Notes: generated from the letters alone by a model not told the origin. Counted from the stretch's first letter, positions 8,320 through 16,738 are shown. The stretch is DNA of 64,000 bases from Dolichospermum compactum NIES-806 (GCF_002368115.1 NZ_AP018316.1:2567025-2631024); one strand, 5' to 3'. Numbers and translations are program-made.

Positions 8320-8898
8320 TTATGTTTGTTTTGCTAGTTTTATCCAGTCTTCGATTCCTTTTTTTGTGGGGATTCCTGAGTTATTAAATGTCCAAATATC
8401 TCGTTTATGTTGTTGTCCATAACTAATATGAATTGGTTGGTTATAACTGTAAAAGTAGAGGGAATCAAAGGGTAGTTTTGTTTGTAATACCCATTCTACT
8501 AATTCTGTGCTGGGTAAGTCTGTAATTAGAAAATCACAAGCAGCACCTAATCTTTCACAGTAGTATTTACCGTTTTTGTTGATTTCATGGCTGATATGTT
8601 GGTCGAGATTCGGAGCTACTCGTCCATTTTTTTGCCCTGTCATTGGGTCTTTTTTCTCAAGATACTTTTTTAAGTCTGGAGAACAAAAACCGTAGGTAAG
8701 ACGAAATCTTTCTCTACCAAAATAATCTATCACTGGGTCAATGATAAATTTATTTAAATCCTCTAATGCGGGAATTACTTCTGGTAGATTTTGTGGATAA
8801 GGATTGATATTTTGGGCATATTTATGATAGGTTTGAGTGCAGGTACAAAATTCTTCTAAAGTTAGATATTTTCCTAGTTTTAAATTATGAGTATTCAT
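8320..8898 (-). CDS. Possible M15-type (DD-peptidase-like) zinc protein
   Basis: 192 residues, no signal peptide, convergent with the methyltransferase and 8 bp from its stop. After an N-terminal helical part (LTLEEFCTCTQTYHKYAQN), it shows SHE at about residue 105, GAACDF at about 120 and PIHISYG at about 158. This order resembles the SxH...GxAxD...HxS zinc motif of M15 peptidases, though the first His-Asp spacing (18) is longer than the usual six. Phage endolysins and D-Ala-D-Ala peptidases use this fold. The gene looks real; the M15 assignment is a guess from motif order. Confidence 0.6.
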   Translation of the reverse strand: MNTHNLKLGKYLTLEEFCTCTQTYHKYAQNINPYPQNLPEVIPALEDLNKFIIDPVIDYFGRERFRLTYGFCSPDLKKYLEKKDPMTGQKNGRVAPNLDQHISHEINKNGKYYCERLGAACDFLITDLPSTELVEWVLQTKLPFDSLYFYSYNQPIHISYGQQHKRDIWTFNNSGIPTKKGIEDWIKLAKQT

Positions 8899-9126
8899 AA
8901 ATACTGGATAGCTATAAGACCTGTAATTTCATTGTAGCATTTATTTAAATTCTAGTTTCTTGATTGCTCAGAAGTTAAAAAATGTGAATAAATTTATCAT
9001 TGGAAATGTATTTATGTTTAGATTAAATAAACGACAGTGTTAAACTATATTCTCGATAATTATGCTCTCATATCTAATTTAATTATTTTTTAATTTTGTC
9101 CGACTACTTACCAAGGTCTAAAAAGT

Positions 9127-9696
9127 ATGAATGTTCAAGAACTTTTGGCTAGGTACGCAACAGGAGAAAGAAGCTTTAACTGTATTGCTTTACCAGGAGC
9201 GAATTTGCAAGGAGTCAACTTGGGTGGTGTAGACTTCGGCAGAGCAGATTTAAGAGGAGCAAACCTGACAGCAGCTTCTTTAAGTGGAGCTAATTTGAGT
9301 AAAGCGAATCTTCAAGGAGCAATCTTAACAAGAGCGCATTTATCTGAGGTTATTCTTTGTGGTGCTGATTTAACTCAAGCCACATTAAAAACTGCTCATT
9401 TAAATGAATCAGACCTCAGTGGTGCATTGTTGAGTTGTGCTAATTTATGTGATGCTAATTTACACATGGCATCAATTTCCGCCGCAAATTTGCAGGGTGC
9501 AAACCTCAGTGGCGCAAAAATGGGAGGTGTGAGAATGTGGAAAGCAGACTTACAAGGTGCAGATTTGAGTGGTGCAGATTTAAGCGAGGCTAATTTATGC
9601 GAAGTGAATTTAACAGGTGCTAATTTAGATGATACAGATATGAGTGAGACTTTTTTAACTGGGGCAATTATGCCTGATGGTAGCATTCATAGTTGA
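9127..9696 (+). CDS. Pentapeptide-repeat protein
   Basis: 189 residues, nearly all of it (residues 22-180) made of A(D/N)LxX pentapeptides such as ANLQG, ADLRG, ANLSK and ADLSG. It should fold as a right-handed quadrilateral beta-helix. No signal peptide or membrane segment is seen, so it is probably cytoplasmic or thylakoid-associated. Such proteins are abundant in cyanobacteria, and a function cannot be assigned. It is a single gene with an AACCCAACC palindrome directly downstream. Confidence 0.9.
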   Translation: MNVQELLARYATGERSFNCIALPGANLQGVNLGGVDFGRADLRGANLTAASLSGANLSKANLQGAILTRAHLSEVILCGADLTQATLKTAHLNESDLSGALLSCANLCDANLHMASISAANLQGANLSGAKMGGVRMWKADLQGADLSGADLSEANLCEVNLTGANLDDTDMSETFLTGAIMPDGSIHS

Positions 9697-9706
9697 TTTT
9701 TACATC

Positions 9707-9782
9707 GTAGGTTGGGTTGACGTAAGGAAACCCAAGCAAATCAATAATCCTGTTGGGTTAAGAGTCGCTCAACCCAACCTAC
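9707..9782. repeat. AACCCAACC palindromic element
   Basis: GTAGGTTGGGTTGA at 9707-9720 is mirrored by TCAACCCAACCTAC at 9769-9782, with inner GGAAACCCAA and TTGGGTTAAG arms. The same family occurs at about 23088-23122, 24031-24063 and twice at 55142-55314. It is probably a non-autonomous dispersed element; here it could also end the pentapeptide gene's transcript. Confidence 0.8.
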
Positions 9783-9895
9783 ATTTCCCTAACCGAACAG
9801 TATTGCAATTAACTTAAATACAAAGAAAATTAAAATAAATCTATGATTGGTATGATTTATAATATACTAGGCTTTATTATACACTGAAAAAATTA

Positions 9896-10648
9896 ATGTA
9901 TACCAGTGAATTAGCTAAGTATTCTGCCAGGGCAGATATTGGACAAACAAGCCGTATTCTCGTAGTCGAAGACGAAGAACTAATTCGGGAAATGTTAGTT
10001 GTAGCCTTGGAAGGGGAAGGTTATGATGTAATTGTTGCTAGTGACGGCAGAACAGCGATAGAATATCTGAAAAATTGTGAAAATAATTCTGAAGAACTGT
10101 CTTTGGATTTGGTGCTGTTAGATTTGATGTTGCCGCAAATTAATGGTCTGGATATTTGCCGTTTTTTGCGTCACCAAGGCAACTCAGTGCCAATTTTGAT
10201 GTTGAGTGCTAAAGGTAGTGAAACTGACCGAGTGCTGGGCTTGGAGGTGGGTGCTGATGACTATTTGACGAAACCGTTTAGTATGCGAGAATTGGTGGCG
10301 CGGTGTCGGGCGTTACTTCGTCGTCAACGTTTAAGTGCATTGCCACAGGTTCCGGTTCTTAAGCACAAAGATATAACTTTAAATGCTCAAGAGTGTCGGG
10401 TAACTGTGCGTGGAGAAGAGGCGAATTTATCTCCGAAGGAGTTCCGGCTGTTAGAATTATTTATGAGTTATACACGACGAGTGTGGTCACGGGAGCAGTT
10501 GTTGGATCAGATATGGGGTCCAGATTTTGTGGGGGATAGCAAAACTGTGGATGTTCATATTCGCTGGTTGCGCGAAAAGCTGGAGGAAGATCCTAGTCAT
10601 CCAGAATATATTGTGACTGTGAGGGGTTTTGGTTACAGATTTGGGTGA
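9896..10648 (+). CDS. sphR: OmpR/PhoB-type response regulator SphR
   Basis: Phosphate-starvation response regulator of cyanobacteria, the PhoB equivalent. The receiver domain (residues 20-137) has the acidic pair in ILVVEDEELI, phospho-acceptor D76 (LVLLDLMLP) and the conserved Lys in LTKPFS. The C-terminal winged helix (about 150-250) includes LSPKEFRLLELFM and VDVHIRWLREKLEEDP, ending in the standard VRGFGYRFG. The kinase follows 50 bp downstream and phoU after that, which supports the Pho assignment over other OmpR-type regulators. I looked for a PHO box upstream and found no convincing triple 8-mer. Confidence 0.9.
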   Translation: MYTSELAKYSARADIGQTSRILVVEDEELIREMLVVALEGEGYDVIVASDGRTAIEYLKNCENNSEELSLDLVLLDLMLPQINGLDICRFLRHQGNSVPILMLSAKGSETDRVLGLEVGADDYLTKPFSMRELVARCRALLRRQRLSALPQVPVLKHKDITLNAQECRVTVRGEEANLSPKEFRLLELFMSYTRRVWSREQLLDQIWGPDFVGDSKTVDVHIRWLREKLEEDPSHPEYIVTVRGFGYRFG

Positions 10649-10698
10649 TTTGCGAAGATAGTTGTTAGTTTTGAATCATACACCAACTAACGACTTCT

Positions 10699-12015
10699 AT
10701 GCTTTTTTTGGGATTTTTTCTGGGTTTAGTTGTCGGCCTTGGTTTTTGGGTTTGGCAACAGGTTCACCTGAACTGGTATTTAGAGCGATTATTGCAACCG
10801 TTAAATTCTCATTCCCATAAAATCAATAACATTAAGTTGCTGCTAAGACCTCGCTTACGGCAGGATATTTCTATGGTGAATAAACAAAGACAGGATTTGC
10901 AGCAATCATTGTCTATGTATCAGAAATTGCTAGATTTTGCACCTGTGGGGTATTTGCAGGTAGATGAGGAAAATCAACTGTTATGGTGTAATCAGCAAGC
11001 GCGAGAAATTTTATATCTTCAAAGGTGGCAACCAGGACAGGTGCGTTTGTTGTTAGAGTTGGTGCGGTCTTATGAATTAGATCAGTTAATTGAACAAACT
11101 CGTGATTGGCAAAAGCCACAGGTGCAAGAATGGGTTTTTCACCCTTCTTGTGAGGATGCTAGGGAGATGACAGCGGTAAAATCTATGTTTCTGCGGGCTT
11201 CTAGTTTACCTCTGACAACGGGACAAGTGGGGGTATTTTTGGAAAATTGCCAATCTGTGTTAGATATGAAGCAAGAACGCGATCGCTCTTTTTCTGATTT
11301 AGCCCACGAACTACGAACACCCCTCACGGCTATTCGTCTGGTAGTGGAAACTCTGCAAACCCGTCTAGAACCACCTTTAGACCGTTGGGTTAATAGGTTG
11401 ATGCAAGAAGTTGACCGATTGATTAATTTGGTGCAAAGTTGGTTGGAACTGACGCAAATGGAAAATAATCCCACCATGCAGTTAAAGTTGGAAATGGTGG
11501 AAATGCGATCACTCATCATCTCAGCATGGGAAACTCTAGAACCAATTGCCCAACGTCAGTCTTTGAGTATTAACTATACTGGACTAGAAAACATCTATAT
11601 TCAAGCAGATAAATCTCAACTTTATCAAGTGTTTATCAACTTGCTAGATAATAGCATTAAATATAGTCCCGCTCAAACAACTATTGAGGTTGAAACTAAC
11701 ATAATTTCTACTGATAACGGTCAAATGTTAGAAATCAATATTATTGATTCCGGTATTGGCTTTGCTGTTGCCGATTTACCCCACGTATTTGAACGCTTTT
11801 ATCGCGGAGACAAAGCTCGATATCGTTCACCCGTTGAAGTCAATTCGACAACGGGAATTGCCGGTAGTGGATTAGGTTTAGCCATTGTCCAGCAAATAGT
11901 CATTGCTCACGGTGGTGCAATTAAAGCCATGAACCATCCAGAAACAGGTGGGGCGTGGCTTCAACTTCAATTCTCTCAGATCATGACAAATACACCTACC
12001 CAAGACTATAGTTAA
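10699..12015 (+). CDS. sphS: Phosphate-sensing histidine kinase SphS
   Basis: 438 residues. An N-terminal hydrophobic helix (residues 1-20) gives membrane contact, followed by a linker and a PAS-like domain (about 70-180: LLDFAPVGYLQVDEENQLLWCNQQA). The HisKA box is DLAHELRTPLTAIRL, with the phosphorylated His in AHEL. The ATPase domain has the N box (QVFINLLDNSIKYSP), G1 (DSGIGF), F box (VFERFYRGDKAR) and G2 (GSGLGLAIV). With SphR and PhoU it forms the phosphate switch that controls alkaline phosphatase and Pst genes. Start ATG at 10699. Confidence 0.9.
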   Translation: MLFLGFFLGLVVGLGFWVWQQVHLNWYLERLLQPLNSHSHKINNIKLLLRPRLRQDISMVNKQRQDLQQSLSMYQKLLDFAPVGYLQVDEENQLLWCNQQAREILYLQRWQPGQVRLLLELVRSYELDQLIEQTRDWQKPQVQEWVFHPSCEDAREMTAVKSMFLRASSLPLTTGQVGVFLENCQSVLDMKQERDRSFSDLAHELRTPLTAIRLVVETLQTRLEPPLDRWVNRLMQEVDRLINLVQSWLELTQMENNPTMQLKLEMVEMRSLIISAWETLEPIAQRQSLSINYTGLENIYIQADKSQLYQVFINLLDNSIKYSPAQTTIEVETNIISTDNGQMLEINIIDSGIGFAVADLPHVFERFYRGDKARYRSPVEVNSTTGIAGSGLGLAIVQQIVIAHGGAIKAMNHPETGGAWLQLQFSQIMTNTPTQDYS

Positions 12016-12043
12016 CGTGAGTTCGGAGTTAGGAGTTAGGAGT

Positions 12044-12173
12044 TAAGTAGGTGAACAGAAAAATTTAAAGGTATGTGAAGAAAAGTAAAATCACTCAAAA
12101 CTCTCTTCCTGTTCCCAGTTAAGAGTCCCCTGTTCTCTTGCCCCAACGACAATTTTTAACGCCCACCTACTTA
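12044..12173 (-). mobile_element. 130-bp MITE-like repeat, copy 1 (reverse orientation)
   Basis: Ends are TAAGTAGGTG and CACCTACTTA, perfect inverted repeats of 10 bp. The interior matches, in reverse complement, the elements at 23487-23616 and 33839-33968, all exactly 130 bp. If the outer TA is the target duplication, the element proper starts AGTAGGTG, which resembles TA-targeting IS630/mariner derivatives. It lies between sphS and phoU. Confidence 0.85.
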
Positions 12174-12296
12174 TGATTTTTTCAACGAGAGAATAAGGGC
12201 TTGAGACTCCTACGTGGGGTGAGTTTTCCACAAATTATCGTTATGTCGAACTCACGTTATAGTTAATAAAATATATACACTTTTTATATAACCAGC

Positions 12297-12965
12297 GTGA
12301 AAACTGTATTTGATCCACAAAATCATGAAATACCGCAGATAGAACGCTCCATTAGGCGTTTAGAACGGGATTTATTACGCATGGGTGCTTTAGTAGAACA
12401 ATCATTTCGTCTTAGTCATCAAGCCTTATTTGCCGGTGACTTAATAGCAGCGGAACAAATACCCAAACTAGATAAAAAAATTGATCGCTTTTATCGGCAA
12501 ATAGAATCTGAGTGCACAACTATTATCATTCGTCAAGCACCTACAGAAAAAGATCTACGATGTTTAAGTGCTTTTATGCAGTTAGTTCGTGATCTAGAGC
12601 GGATTGGGGATTATGCCAAAGATTTAGCAAAAATTGCCATTAAACTCTTTCCTTATCCTCAACATAGTTCTTTGCCAGAAATTGCCATTATGTCCCAGCA
12701 CGCCCAAGCAATGTTAGCAACTTGTTTGGTTGCTTTGGCAGATTTGGATGAAACCAGCGGACAAAGAATGAAGCAGCTAGATGATGCTGTAGATAATGCT
12801 TATGAGCATCTTTATCAAACCTTTGCCCAACTAGAAAATTTTCCCGGAGTCATTGAACCAATTCTGCTGTTAACCTTAGCAATTCGTTGTTTAGAACGCA
12901 TGGCAGATCACGCAACTAATATTGCCCAACGAGTTACATATATTGTCACAGGTCAGCGATCGTAA
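12297..12965 (+). CDS. phoU: Phosphate signalling protein PhoU
   Basis: 222 residues, all-helical, with the PhoU duplication: two three-helix bundles at about residues 18-110 and 120-215. Each carries the metal-binding pattern seen here as VRDLERIGDYAKDLAKIA and IRCLERMADHATNIAQRV. PhoU couples Pst transporter activity to the SphS kinase and keeps it off when phosphate is plentiful. The start is GTG at 12297. A gap of 281 bp containing a MITE-like repeat separates it from sphS, so it may need its own promoter here. Confidence 0.93.
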   Translation: MKTVFDPQNHEIPQIERSIRRLERDLLRMGALVEQSFRLSHQALFAGDLIAAEQIPKLDKKIDRFYRQIESECTTIIIRQAPTEKDLRCLSAFMQLVRDLERIGDYAKDLAKIAIKLFPYPQHSSLPEIAIMSQHAQAMLATCLVALADLDETSGQRMKQLDDAVDNAYEHLYQTFAQLENFPGVIEPILLLTLAIRCLERMADHATNIAQRVTYIVTGQRS

Positions 12966-13181
12966 ATTTGATATTGATCTTTATCAATACGTACCATAAA
13001 CAGAGTATAATCTCAAATTTACCAGATCATAAATAAATTATAACTTTGTATAAAAATTTTGATATTTAGTTGTTTTAATTGTCATTAATGGTGTAGAATC
13101 ACCATAGAACATTTATGTGTAAATTCCATCAGGACATTACCATAAGTTGGATTCATTTAGGTGTGTGAGAGACTAAAATTT

Positions 13182-14822
13182 ATGAAAAAAGCTTTTTGGA
13201 ATATTCTCAAAGTTAGCCCTGCTATCGCTTTGATCCTACTAACTGGTAATAGTGCCTTTGCTGGTGAAGCTAACGAAAAAGTAACAAGCGTTGCTCAGTT
13301 ATCCCAAGAGTCCAACAGCTTGGGTCAAGTAACATCCGTTTCTCAGTTTTCCGACGTACAACCTACAGATTGGGCGTTTCAAGCTTTACAGTCATTAGTT
13401 GAACGTTATGGTTGCGTAGCTGGTTATCCTAACGGTAATTTCCGAGGTAATCGCGCTTTGAGTCGTTATGAATTTGCGGCTGGTTTAAATTCCTGCCTAG
13501 ACCGCGTTAATGAACTCATTGCTACTGCAACTGCTGACATGGTAAGCAAGCAAGATCTAGCTACCTTACAGCGCTTGCAAGAAGAATATTCTACCGAATT
13601 AGCAACTATTCGCGGTCAAGTAGATGCTTTAGAAGCTCGTACTGGCGAACTAGAAGCTAATCAGTTCTCTACCACCACCAAACTATCTGGTGAAGCAATT
13701 TTCAGCGTATCCCAAGCTTTTGGTGATAAGGTAGCAGTTGCTTCTGGCGCACCAACAAGAGACGCAGACAACAATGCAACTTTCTCTGACCGAGTGCGGT
13801 TGACTTTGAACACCAGCTTCACTGGTAAAGACCAATTGCAAACTCGGTTGAATGCGGGGAATATTGCTAGTAATGCAGGTACTACCGGAACCAATATGAG
13901 CCGGTTGGGTTATGACACTGGTGCTAACGCCAATGCTGTTACTATTGACAAACTTAACTACGCTTTCAACTTGAGCGACAAAATTCGTGTCAAGATTGAT
14001 GCTACTGGTGGTGAGTTAAACGAAAACGTCAATGTTTTCAACCCTGACTTTAGAAGCAGTGGTTCAGGTTCTCTATCTCGCTACGGACGTTTCAGCCCGA
14101 TTTATCGTCAAGCAGCTGATGGTGCGGGTATCACTGTTAACGTCACCCCTAGTGATAAATTTGTTTTGAGCGCAGCTTATTTTGCTACAGGTAGAGATAA
14201 CGCAGCTAACCCTGCACCTGGAAGCGGACTATTCGATGGTAGCAACACTATCTTTGGTCAGTTGGCTTTCAAGCCTAACAAAGCAATCAACGTTGGTCTA
14301 ACCTACGCCCATAGTTATCAAAGAGGTGTTGCCAATTTCTTTGGAAACACTGGAAGTGCCTCGGCGAATAATCTGGGCACTGTTGCTGCCGATAGAACTG
14401 AATCTAACAACTACGGTGTACAAGTTAGTTTGCAACCTACACCAAAAATTACATTAGGCGGTTGGGCAGGTTATACAACAGCTAGCTCTTTAGTCGGTAC
14501 TCCAGAAAGTGCTGAAATATTTTATTGGGCTAGTACAATAGGTGTCAAAGATTTCTTGAGAGAAGGTAATACTCTAGGTTTTATCTTTGGTCAATCACCT
14601 AAAATTACTGAAAGTGCAGTACGTGGGCAATCAAATATCAATGCTTTGAAAAATGCAGGTTTTGAAGCAGGTGATTCTTATCACATCGAAGGTCTGTACA
14701 AGATTAAGCTTTCCGACAATATTCTGGTAACTCCTGGTGTGTTGGTAATCTTGAATCCTGAAAATAACGACAAGAACGCCAACGAATTGGTTGGTACTTT
14801 ACGGACTACCTTCACTTTCTAG
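13182..14822 (+). CDS. SLH-domain OprB-type outer membrane porin
   Basis: About 546 residues from ATG 13182; the in-frame GTG at 13161 would add seven residues before the signal sequence and is less likely. A signal peptide (MKKAFWNILKVSPAIALILL, cleavage near AFA-GE) leads to one SLH domain (about residues 55-110: DVQPTDWAFQALQSLVERYG, then NGNFRGNRALSRYEFAAGL), then a short coiled coil (about 125-155) and a beta-barrel of the carbohydrate-selective OprB family ending in TLRTTFTF with a C-terminal aromatic. The SLH domain anchors it to peptidoglycan. Position after phoU raises the idea of a phosphate-regulated porin, but no PHO box was recognised. Confidence 0.9.
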   Translation: MKKAFWNILKVSPAIALILLTGNSAFAGEANEKVTSVAQLSQESNSLGQVTSVSQFSDVQPTDWAFQALQSLVERYGCVAGYPNGNFRGNRALSRYEFAAGLNSCLDRVNELIATATADMVSKQDLATLQRLQEEYSTELATIRGQVDALEARTGELEANQFSTTTKLSGEAIFSVSQAFGDKVAVASGAPTRDADNNATFSDRVRLTLNTSFTGKDQLQTRLNAGNIASNAGTTGTNMSRLGYDTGANANAVTIDKLNYAFNLSDKIRVKIDATGGELNENVNVFNPDFRSSGSGSLSRYGRFSPIYRQAADGAGITVNVTPSDKFVLSAAYFATGRDNAANPAPGSGLFDGSNTIFGQLAFKPNKAINVGLTYAHSYQRGVANFFGNTGSASANNLGTVAADRTESNNYGVQVSLQPTPKITLGGWAGYTTASSLVGTPESAEIFYWASTIGVKDFLREGNTLGFIFGQSPKITESAVRGQSNINALKNAGFEAGDSYHIEGLYKIKLSDNILVTPGVLVILNPENNDKNANELVGTLRTTFTF

Positions 14823-14854
14823 AATTAGGTTAGGAAGTAATCAGGATTGATTCG

Positions 14855-14888
14855 TATAGGGGTTTAGCAATGCTAAACCCCTATTTTG
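14855..14888 (+). terminator. Rho-independent terminator after the porin
   Basis: AGGGGTTTAGCA pairs with TGCTAAACCCCT in a nearly loopless 12-bp stem followed by ATTTTG, 33 bp after the porin stop. Confidence 0.85.
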
Positions 14889-14930
14889 TATGTAAAAATT
14901 GATAAAACCCCAACAAAACCCAACATTTGT

Positions 14931-15030
14931 AGGGGCAAACCCCCTGTGGTTGCCCCAAATACCGGGGTAGGCACGGGGGCGCTACCCCTACGTGAAATAC
15001 AATAGAGGACGCAGGCCTTGCGCCCCTACG
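14931..15030. repeat. G/C-rich palindromic repeat block
   Basis: Contains GGGGCAACCACAGGGGGTTT-type arms (read on the minus strand), then GGGGTAGG...CCTACCCC-like arms and GCGCAGGCCTTGCGCCCC near 15010. Related GGGCGCAGGCCCTGCGCCC-type pieces occur at about 28790 and 38010. No coding potential is seen. Confidence 0.65.
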
Positions 15031-15456
15031 GGTTTGGAGAGAAAGAGTTTATTGAAAATCCTAAGCTTGCAACTAATAAGAAAATTCGCCGTCAATTAAG
15101 AATTAGACAGCGCCGAGTTAATCGTAAAGTCAAGGGTTCTAACAATCGCAAAAAAGCTGGGAAAATAGTTGCCAAGCTACATAAAAAAAATGCAGATAAG
15201 CGAAATGATCTGATCATCAATGGAAAGCAGCCAATAAAGTTGTTAACACCGCTGAGGCAATTGTCCAAGATGATCTAAATGTTAAGGCTATGAAGTCCCG
15301 CTGCAAACCCAAAAGGCAGCAAGGACGATTTATGGCTAATGGTCAATCTGCAAAACGTGGATTAAATCGCTCTATTTCTGATGCAAGTTGGGGCGAATTA
15401 TTTTCTAAGATTACTTGGCTGGCATTGAAGTCTGGTATGGCGATATGCACTTGCAT

Positions 15457-15520
15457 GAGATACATCATAGCCCCCTCATCGCTTGCGGGGAGGGGGTTGG
15501 GGGTGGGGTTCTTGTATCTC
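15457..15520. repeat. 64-bp palindromic insertion in the tnpB remnant
   Basis: Bounded by GAGATACA and TGTATCTC, with inner CCCCCTCATCGCTTGC and GGGGAGGGGG arms. It interrupts TnpB-like sequence between AGIEVWYGDMH and ENRYKPVLSVNPKFTSQEC. The inner part matches the G/C-rich palindromes seen elsewhere, for example near 2250. Confidence 0.6.
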
Positions 15521-15660
15521 ACTCAATCGAGAACCGCTATAAGCCAGTATTATCCGTTAATCCTAAATTTACTTCTCAAGAATGTTCGGCTTGTCATCAT
15601 ATTAGTAAAGCTAATAGAGATAGCGAAAAGTTCATTTGTGAAAATTGTGGACATATTGAC

Positions 15661-15859
15661 CGAAAAATTTTAGATTTTGGATTTTAGATTTTGGATTGGG
15701 AATTTTCGGTACAAGCCCCGCCCCTTCAGGGCGGAATTAATCAAAAATACTCGCTGCGCTGCGTACGCAACGCTTTCGCCAATCTAAAATCCTCAAGCTC
15801 CATACTTGTTTGTTGGAGTCAATCCAAAATCCAAAATCGTAAATCCAAAATCTGTTGAC
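15661..15859. mobile_element. 199-bp insertion in the tnpB zinc-ribbon region with 5-bp target duplication
   Basis: TTGAC occurs at 15656-15660 and again at 15855-15859. Removing 15661-15859 joins GGACATATTGAC to CATGCTGATACTCAG and restores CGHID-HADTQASR. The inserted DNA begins with AGATTTTGGATTTT-type sequence and ends with its inverse (AATCCAAAATC), and carries GCCCCGCCCC/GGGCGG-type and GCTGCGCTGCGTACG palindromes inside. It is a small non-autonomous element. Confidence 0.75.
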
Positions 15860-16081
15860 CATGCTGATACTCAGGCTTCTCGGACAATTTTACGAAGAGC
15901 TAATTTAAAATTTGTCAGCAAAGACATTAAAAACCTACCGGGGGACTCTCGGAAAGTTACGCTTGTCAGAGATGATTCTGCCAGTAATGGCAAACAGGAT
16001 CAGGGCAAGAACCGTACATCTAAGGTAATACTTGAAAAGCGGATATTATTCGAGCAGTTGTCTTTACAATTATTCGATTAA

Positions 16082-16114
16082 GAATCCCCGCGTCTTTAGA
16101 CCAGGGAGTGTCAA
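16082..16114 (+). other. IS200/IS605 right-end hairpin (omega-RNA 3' region)
   Basis: GAATCCCCGCGTCTTTAGAC then CAGGGAGTGTCAA directly follows the last tnpB-like codons. This is the typical right end of cyanobacterial IS200/IS605 elements, an imperfect hairpin that in active elements forms the 3' part of the TnpB guide RNA. The stem is partly degraded (the second arm reads CCAGGG where GCGGGG would pair). Confidence 0.7.
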
Positions 16115-16162
16115 TAACGATAGAATTAGAATATATTGTTCACTATCAAGCCATCAAAAACC

Positions 16163-16726
16163 ATGCCATCTGATATTGCTGTCGAGAAGAAAAAATTAAA
16201 AAATCCACCTTTGCAAATGCACTACTTAGGCGATCGCGTTTTGCGTCAGCCGGCAAAGCGTGTTACCAAAATAGATGACGAACTCCGCCAACTAGTGCGC
16301 GAAATGCTGCAAACTATGTATAGCTCAGATGGCATTGGTTTGGCTGCACCTCAAGTTGGTATCAATAAACAACTGATCGTGATTGACTGCCAGCCAGATC
16401 AACCTCATCATCCGCCATTAGTATTAATTAACCCTACCATTAAACAGGTTAGCAGTAAGCTCTGTGTAGCTCAGGAAGGATGTTTGAGTATTCCTAACGT
16501 CTTTCTAGATGTAAAACGTCCAGAAGTGGTAACAATCGCCTATAAAGACGAGTATGGCCGTCCCCAAACATTAACAGCAGGTGATTTACTCGGTCGCTGT
16601 ATTCTTCACGAATTGGATCACCTTAATGGTGTGGTATTTGTAGATCGTGTAGAAAATTCCTTGACTTTAAACGAAGAGTTATCTAAAAATGGCTTCTCGT
16701 ATCAGGCAGTGAAACCAGTAGCATAG
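16163..16726 (+). CDS. def: Peptide deformylase
   Basis: Removes the formyl group from nascent N-terminal methionine, using a Fe2+/Zn2+ ion. All three motifs are present: GIGLAAPQVG, EGCLSIP (metal-binding Cys) and HELDHLNG (two metal-binding His and the catalytic Glu). I start at ATG 16163 (MPSDIAVEKKKL, 187 residues) because the in-frame TTG at 16136 lies within about 25 bp of the IS right end and would add a nine-residue leader of no family similarity. The next gene follows 12 bp downstream, so they probably form an operon. Confidence 0.95.
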   Translation: MPSDIAVEKKKLKNPPLQMHYLGDRVLRQPAKRVTKIDDELRQLVREMLQTMYSSDGIGLAAPQVGINKQLIVIDCQPDQPHHPPLVLINPTIKQVSSKLCVAQEGCLSIPNVFLDVKRPEVVTIAYKDEYGRPQTLTAGDLLGRCILHELDHLNGVVFVDRVENSLTLNEELSKNGFSYQAVKPVA

Positions 16727-16738
16727 GGTGGTCTAGTA

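Larger units (their letters stand above)
15031..16081 (+). pseudogene. tnpB: Decayed IS200/IS605-family tnpB
   Basis: Fragments of TnpB can be read in shifting frames. The arginine/lysine-rich helix (RRVNRKVKGSNNRKKAGKIV, then AKLHKKNADKRNDLI) is at 15090-15210, DDLNVKAMKSR (RuvC-II region) at about 15270, SISDASWGELFSKITW at about 15380, the zinc ribbon (FTSQECSACHH then CENCGHID) at 15570-15660, and HADTQASRTILRRANLKF (RuvC-III region) from 15860. The N-terminal half is missing, there are frameshifts near 15240 and 15412, and two insertions interrupt it (15457-15520 and 15661-15859). TnpB proteins are RNA-guided nucleases of IS200/IS605 elements; this copy cannot make one. No tnpA is present. 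Confidence 0.85.

Noticed and set aside
9396..9686. Antisense open frame in the pentapeptide gene
   Set aside because: The repetitive sense strand keeps the opposite strand open by chance; no start signal or family resemblance.
9800..9895. PHO box upstream of sphR
   Set aside because: ATTAACTT-like pieces occur in AT-rich DNA, but no clean row of three 8-mers could be read.
15018..15278. Independent small basic protein gene
   Set aside because: The sequence is the internal basic helix region of TnpB, so it belongs to the pseudogene.
15806..16081. Independent 91-residue protein gene
   Set aside because: The first third lies in the inserted repeat, and the rest is the C-terminal end of TnpB.
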